Made by a program: the position numbers and the translations under genes. The notes beneath the pieces were generated by a model, which was not told the DNA's origin, did no database searches, and worked only from the letters and a program-made list of their open reading frames with translations. Positions 59,078-64,000 of a stretch of 64,000 nt of DNA are shown one piece after another (position 1 is the first letter of the stretch; each line of letters opens with the position of its first letter). Origin of the DNA: Quercus robur (taxonomy: Eukaryota; Streptophyta; Magnoliopsida; Fagales; Fagaceae); the NCBI RefSeq assembly GCF_932294415.1, contig NC_065541.1:32645790-32709789 (forward strand). Reading direction: 5' to 3'.

Positions 59078-62000
59078 ATGGCATCCGATGAAGAGAGTGA
59101 GATTGTGGCAGAGTTTGTCACAAACTATGATTTTATCGATCACATGGGAAATCCCGTTTCATTGTCTGTTTTGCCACTACAATGGAGCGAGGGTGATTTC
59201 TTTGGTGACTTGGAAACACAAGTTTTCTTACGTGGGGATGGTGATGATGGGCTTCAGAGAATCTACAAGTGCGTCATAGCATGGAAATTTCAACTTTCCT
59301 ATGTGCGGCCTGAAATTTGTGTGCTTTCCAAGGAGAAAAGCTGGATAACACTTCAAAAGCCAAGGAAGGCTTTCGAGAACACAATCAGGACAATTTTAGT
59401 GACTGTTCACTGGCTTCATTTTGTTAAAAAGAATCCAGAGGCATCAGCTAAATCTCTATGGAACCACTTGAAGAAAACATTTAGGTTTGATTTTCTTATA
59501 TTATATATATGATATCCTAAGTGCTGTTTTGCTCGTTTTTGTGATCACCTGTGTGTTTTGCAGCTCATTTGAGGTTGAACCTTCTGAGAATGATCTATTG
59601 GATCACGTACAATTGATCACTGAAGCTGCTAAAAGAGATGAACCTTTAGTAAAATCTAAGGTTATTACTTCTTGCATCTATCTCTGTTGTTGTTTAGTGT
59701 GAAAGTCTGTATTTGCTTATTGAAGAGATAACTGTTGTTTTATAGAATTACAAATACTTACATTCAGTGGTGGAGCCAGAAATGTTTCTTAAATGTATCA
59801 TTGTATTCCTATTTCCCTAACTCCCTAAGTGCAAATGAAAATGAATTTGTCTTTGGAAAAAAAAAAAGAACTTTTATTAAAGAGATTTAATCTTTTATTT
59901 TATAAACCAATGCTTTAAATGCTCCTAAAATTATATGATTTATATATGACAAAAAAGTCATTATTAAATTAAAAAAGAAGACAATAATACATTAAAGAGC
60001 GTTTATACTTCTAAAATAAATAAATAAATTGAAGGGGGGCATTACCAAAAATTGGCTCAAAATTATGAATTTTAACACTAAAATAGAGGGGGAGGGGCAT
60101 CTGTCCCCTGGCCCCCCTCCCTCTGCCACTGATTACATTTGAAAAGAAAGAGAATCAAGAATATGTACTATGGAATACTGTTGTACTCATTTTATATGTT
60201 ATTACTGTTACTAGCTTCTCTAAGTTATATATTATTAATCTTTTGGACAGTATTTGCTTACTCTTTTGGAGAAGCCTAGGAAAAGTAATGCGTTTCATGA
60301 GGTCAGAACTATCTGATTAGTCTCTTGCTTACACATTATGTTGCAAAATCTTTCTTTTTGTTCAAGGTGTCCTTGTTTGGTTTAACAGGATGCTCAAAAA
60401 AGGAAGAAGTTGAATTTTATAGTATATTCGGATGATGAAGAGGAGTATGATAAAGTGTTTGGTGAAGAAGATAATGAACTTTATCTCTATGATTATGTTT
60501 GTTCAATTTGTGACAATGGTGGTGAAATCCTATGGTATGCTCTCTTTATGACTTCATTTAATTAATGGTTTTCTTTTACACAATGAATGCAATTTTTTTA
60601 TTTTAATTTAAAGGTAGTGTTTCCTTAAGGATTATTTTGTTGAATAATCCCTTTTTTGGTAGACTAATTTACTTTGTTGATTTCAATTTCAATTTGCATT
60701 TGATACAGTTGTGAAGGAAAGTGCTTGAGATCCTTTCATGCAAACATAGGTTCTGGGGCTGAGGACTTCTTCTGTGAGACTCTTGGCTATACTGATGCTC
60801 AAGTCAAGGTACTGACTTCTTTGCTTTCATTTTGTGTGTGTATTCTCTCTATTTGCTCGTTTTGCTCTGAAATCTAGTTATTTTCTCCTTTAATCAGTAT
60901 TTGGTTTTGTGCAGGCAATGCCAATATTTTTGTGTAGAAATTGCAAGTATCAGCAACATCAATGCTTTGTTTGTGGCAAATTGGGATTTTCTGATAAATC
61001 TTCTGATGCAAAGCCAGCAGAGGTATACTATTCTGATAATCATAATCACTTCACAATTTGACATATAAATATATATATATATATATATATTCTTGTTCAA
61101 GCTTTAAAAATGATCATTTGAATTGTTAAATGATGAGTCTAATACCACTTCCCAAAAATTGTGCATCAAGAATTTGGCCACAACATTGGTACTAAAATTT
61201 ATATGGAACCCTCATGGTGAATGTGTTTGTGACTACATGGTTTTAATTTGGAGCCATTTGAAGAAACTGTTCGGTATTTCTCAGTTCTTCCCCCCCCCCC
61301 CCCCCCCCCCGCGCACGTATGTTTTATGGTACCAAATCTGAACCTAGTGAGATTATGATATTTTAACATCCTTCACTAAGTTGCAATAAGGATTAGCTTA
61401 CTACCCTGACCTATCTGAATACTGAGTGTGATGGCAGGGCGAATGATGAATTCTGGAAGTCATTATGTACATAGAAAGGGTAATTATAGCAGTAGTTTAT
61501 AACTTAATTTGTTATCACATGGATTTAGCAAAAACCCTTATTTGTTATATTTTCTTAATTGCTTTCAGTCATTTGTAGATATATGGCTACCTCAGTTGAT
61601 CATCCCATAGTACTTTTTCATTTATTCAAGTTGCAATCTTAGATTTTAGGTGTGTTTCACTCTTTTTGGTTAGGTTACATGTGTATATCTGCAACTCAAA
61701 ACTTTTTCTGTCACATTCAAGGTCTTCCCCTGTGTTTCTGCAACTTGTGGCCATTTCTATCACCCAGAATGTGTTGCTAAACTGCTCCATCCACACCAGG
61801 ACATGCAAGCACTAAAACTTCAGAAAAAAATAGCTGCAGGAGAATCATTTACTTGCCCTGCTCACAAATGTTTTGTTTGTAAGCAAGGTGAAAATAAGAA
61901 TGTTCATGAGTTGCAGTTTGCCTTGTGTCGGCGTTGCCCCAAGGCATATCACAGGAAATGCTTGCCCTGGTACTCTGTAATTCTTTTTTCATATTTAAAG

Positions 62001-63886
62001 TAGGTTTTGAAAGTATCATTCTGTGGAAAATTTCTGATATATGGTTTGCCCTCGATTCAGGAGGATTGGTTTTGAATATAATAATGACGAAGATATTTTA
62101 CAAAGGGCTTGGGATGGCCTGCTTCCAAATCGAATTCTGATATATTGCTTGTAAGAAGTCAAGTATATGTAATCTCATTCATGTTTTTTAGAATGTATAT
62201 ACATTGTTCATTAAATGACATTGGATTGCCAAATATTTTGAACAGGGATCATGAGATCAATAAAGAACTTGGGACTCCACTTAGAGACCACTTAAAGTTT
62301 CCTGATGCTAAAGGAATAAAGAGACAACATGAAGGAGAGAAGCTATCAAGTAAAAAGAAGGCCGTGGCTTCAAGAAAAGGAATGGTTTGTGACAATTTAA
62401 GTGCAGGAAAAATTAAATTAAAGTTGCCGAATCGGGTCAAAAAGATGTGCAACAGTGTCGAAGGTGGAGATTCTACCAAAAAGATTGAGAAAAGATGTTT
62501 TAGGCAGGATTTTGATTCCTTGAAAAAAAAGAATACAATTGACTTGGTTGGAAAATCTGTAAAGGAAAATATTAGGTCTATCCCTTGCAAGTCTTTCACT
62601 GCGGTTGGAAGCAAGTCCTCTACAAAGAACAATAAATCTTTGATTGATTTGGAATTGTATCCATTAAGGTCCAAGAAGCAGAAATTGTCTAGTGGGAAAA
62701 TCAAGAACACAATTTTGGAGGAGTCTGTGATGATAAAATCAAACAGTTCAGAGTTCGTATTGAATGCTGAAACGAAAAATCAGTAATTTTTTACTTGCTT
62801 TCTTCCTCTTTTCAAAATTACAGGCCTAGTGCAGCTTTGTGTGAGAGGAAAAATCTGAAATTTGAAGTTTCAGTACATAATATATGGATTTGATAATACT
62901 GATTTTACTTTTCAATTTACAGAATTTTGGCTCTAATGAAAAATTCCACCACTTCATTAAATAATGAAGAATTCATCAGAAGGCAGAAAGTCCAGGGTGC
63001 AGATGCATACTATGGATCTCTATCGGACAAGAGTATCACACAAGGAAAAGTGGAGTGCTCTGTTAAGGTATTTCCAACTGATTGTCTGTCAAATTTTTCT
63101 GCCAATGTTGAAATTATTTGACTAAACTTTGTAATTGTGCATCTCTATAGGTGGCCTTTTTTTTTTTTTTTTTTTCTTCTTTTAAATCCTTCAAGTTTAC
63201 CTGCAGGCTATTCAAACAGCCTTACAGAGGTTAGAAGAGGGTTGCAGCATTGAAGATGCAAAAGCTGTTTGTGAACCAGAGATTCTCTGGCAGATTTTCA
63301 AATGGAAGGTTGAAGCCAGTTCTACCAAAATCTTAATGATATTACTGATGAGATTTATGCCTCTGAGGTGTACTTGGCTCCTTAGTTCTGTTTCACATAT
63401 TATTCTTGTTGAAATGCTCTAAATGGTGAATCTCTTTTTATTGTGTAATATACTTTGATGGCAAATGATTGATTTCAAGTGGTCAAGCTTGTAGTCTTTC
63501 CTCTGTCATTATGATTCATGGGTTGAATTTATTTTTGTGCTACAACTCTTCTTGAAAGGAAAAAAATTATCATTTTCTTCTTTATTTCCTTTTCCCCACT
63601 GACATTAAGGTCTGATATTTCAAGAAAATGTGGTCAAAAATTAGATTTGTGTAGTAAATCATTTCACTTGTCAACTATGACTGAATCACTTTGGGAGAGA
63701 GTGATTAAAAACAATTTTACTTATAAGAAGGGAGGGATTAAAGGAAATTTAAATCATACTAAACTATCCAAATTACTTGTTCACATTCTGTAGAGAAAGC
63801 TCAGTGTCTATCTTGCACCTTTTCTCTATGGCACGCGCTATACATCTTTCGGTCGCCATTTCACAAAAGTGAACAAGCTTAAGGAG
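59078..63886 (+). CDS. EDM2: EDM2-like PHD-finger chromatin protein (5' part, runs off window)
   Basis: Arabidopsis EDM2 is a nuclear protein that reads histone marks at intronic heterochromatin and controls full-length transcripts such as RPP7 and IBM1. Exons: 59078-59484, 59564-59660, 60251-60301, 60389-60534, 60709-60808, 60915-61022, 61722-61969, 62061-62150, 62246-62782, 62923-63067, 63207-63308, 63794-63886, giving 708 codons in frame. Visible parts: N-terminal module (PVSLSVLPLQW, IRTILVTVHWLHF), first PHD finger (CSICDNGGEIL/CCEGKCLRSFHA, exons 4-5), Cys/His modules (FLCRNCK, CFVCGK, CVSATCGHFYHPECV, HKCFVCK, LCRRCPKAYHRKCLP), a lysine-rich stretch in exon 9, then DAKAVCEPEILWQIFKWK and APFLYGTRYTSFGRHFTKV, which lead into the methyltransferase-like domain beyond the window. 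Orthologue versus paralogue cannot be decided here. Confidence 0.93.
59765..60131. mobile_element. hAT-type MITE in EDM2-like intron 2, 367 bp
   Basis: Ends CAGTGGTGGAGCCAG and, inward from the right, CAGTGGCAGAGGGAG. The 8-bp flanks CTTACATT (59757-59764) and ATTACATT (60132-60139) differ at one base. Same end type as the MITE at 36,106-36,754. It lies wholly within an intron and leaves the splice sites untouched. Confidence 0.82.
61290..61310. repeat. 21-C homopolymer in EDM2-like intron 6
   Basis: C-run followed by gcgcacg. Length may be unreliable in an assembly. Confidence 0.85.
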
Positions 63887-64000
63887 GTAAATTCTACTGA
63901 TGGTTTATTTGATTTAAGTTTTTCTTGTAGTTTGGTTTTGTGTCTGGTCTACTTGGATCTAGCTGATCAATGACTGGGCAAAGCTCATAGAATGAGTTTT
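63887..64000 (+). other. Start of an intron of the EDM2-like gene at window end
   Basis: Begins with the donor gtaaattc after LKE; the next exon is not in the window. Confidence 0.6.

Overview
This window is eukaryotic nuclear DNA from a flowering plant, most likely a eudicot. The evidence is genes split by GT-AG introns, three host proteins with clear plant homologues (a plant-type fimbrin, a plant ankyrin-BTB protein, an EDM2-type PHD protein), and a dense load of plant transposon families. Species cannot be fixed from the sequence alone; a woody eudicot would fit the repeat load, but that is a guess.

Layout. 1-37,900 is almost wholly transposon-derived: a 103-bp tandem array with a palindrome (1-447); a decayed PIF/Harbinger element with both ORFs (1,451-6,077); a small TIR element and a tRNA-derived SINE (6,530-7,095); a 5'-truncated LINE on the minus strand (7,237-14,141) split by two TAA-flanked Harbinger-type insertions (7,807-8,880 and 9,018-13,851); a full-length LINE between 17-bp target duplications (15,284-21,165); and a 9.6-kb hAT element (24,011-33,654) with an 8-bp target duplication that itself contains a Helitron (27,384-30,076) and a solo LTR (31,937-33,199). 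An older dispersed repeat surrounds the hAT element and carries three small elements (34,775-36,754).

Host genes. A complete fimbrin gene (+, 38,515-46,054, 14 coding exons, 696 codons) has a TRIM retroelement in one intron and a GC-AG intron. A complete ankyrin/BTB gene (-, 47,931-52,293, 5 exons, 605 codons) converges on it. After another repeat block (about 53,100-57,900) comes the 5' part of an EDM2-like gene (+, 59,078 to beyond the window; 12 exons, 708 codons seen), with a MITE upstream and another in intron 2. Exon joins in all three genes keep frame.

How it fits together. Fimbrin bundles actin, the ankyrin-BTB protein is probably a Cullin-3 substrate adaptor, and EDM2 proteins are chromatin regulators; nothing suggests they act as one pathway. 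The main story is transposon stratigraphy: many ends and target duplications can be read exactly, several insertion orders can be deduced, and one insertion has a paralogous empty site in the same window. I saw no tRNA or rRNA gene, CRISPR array or bacterial-type operon.
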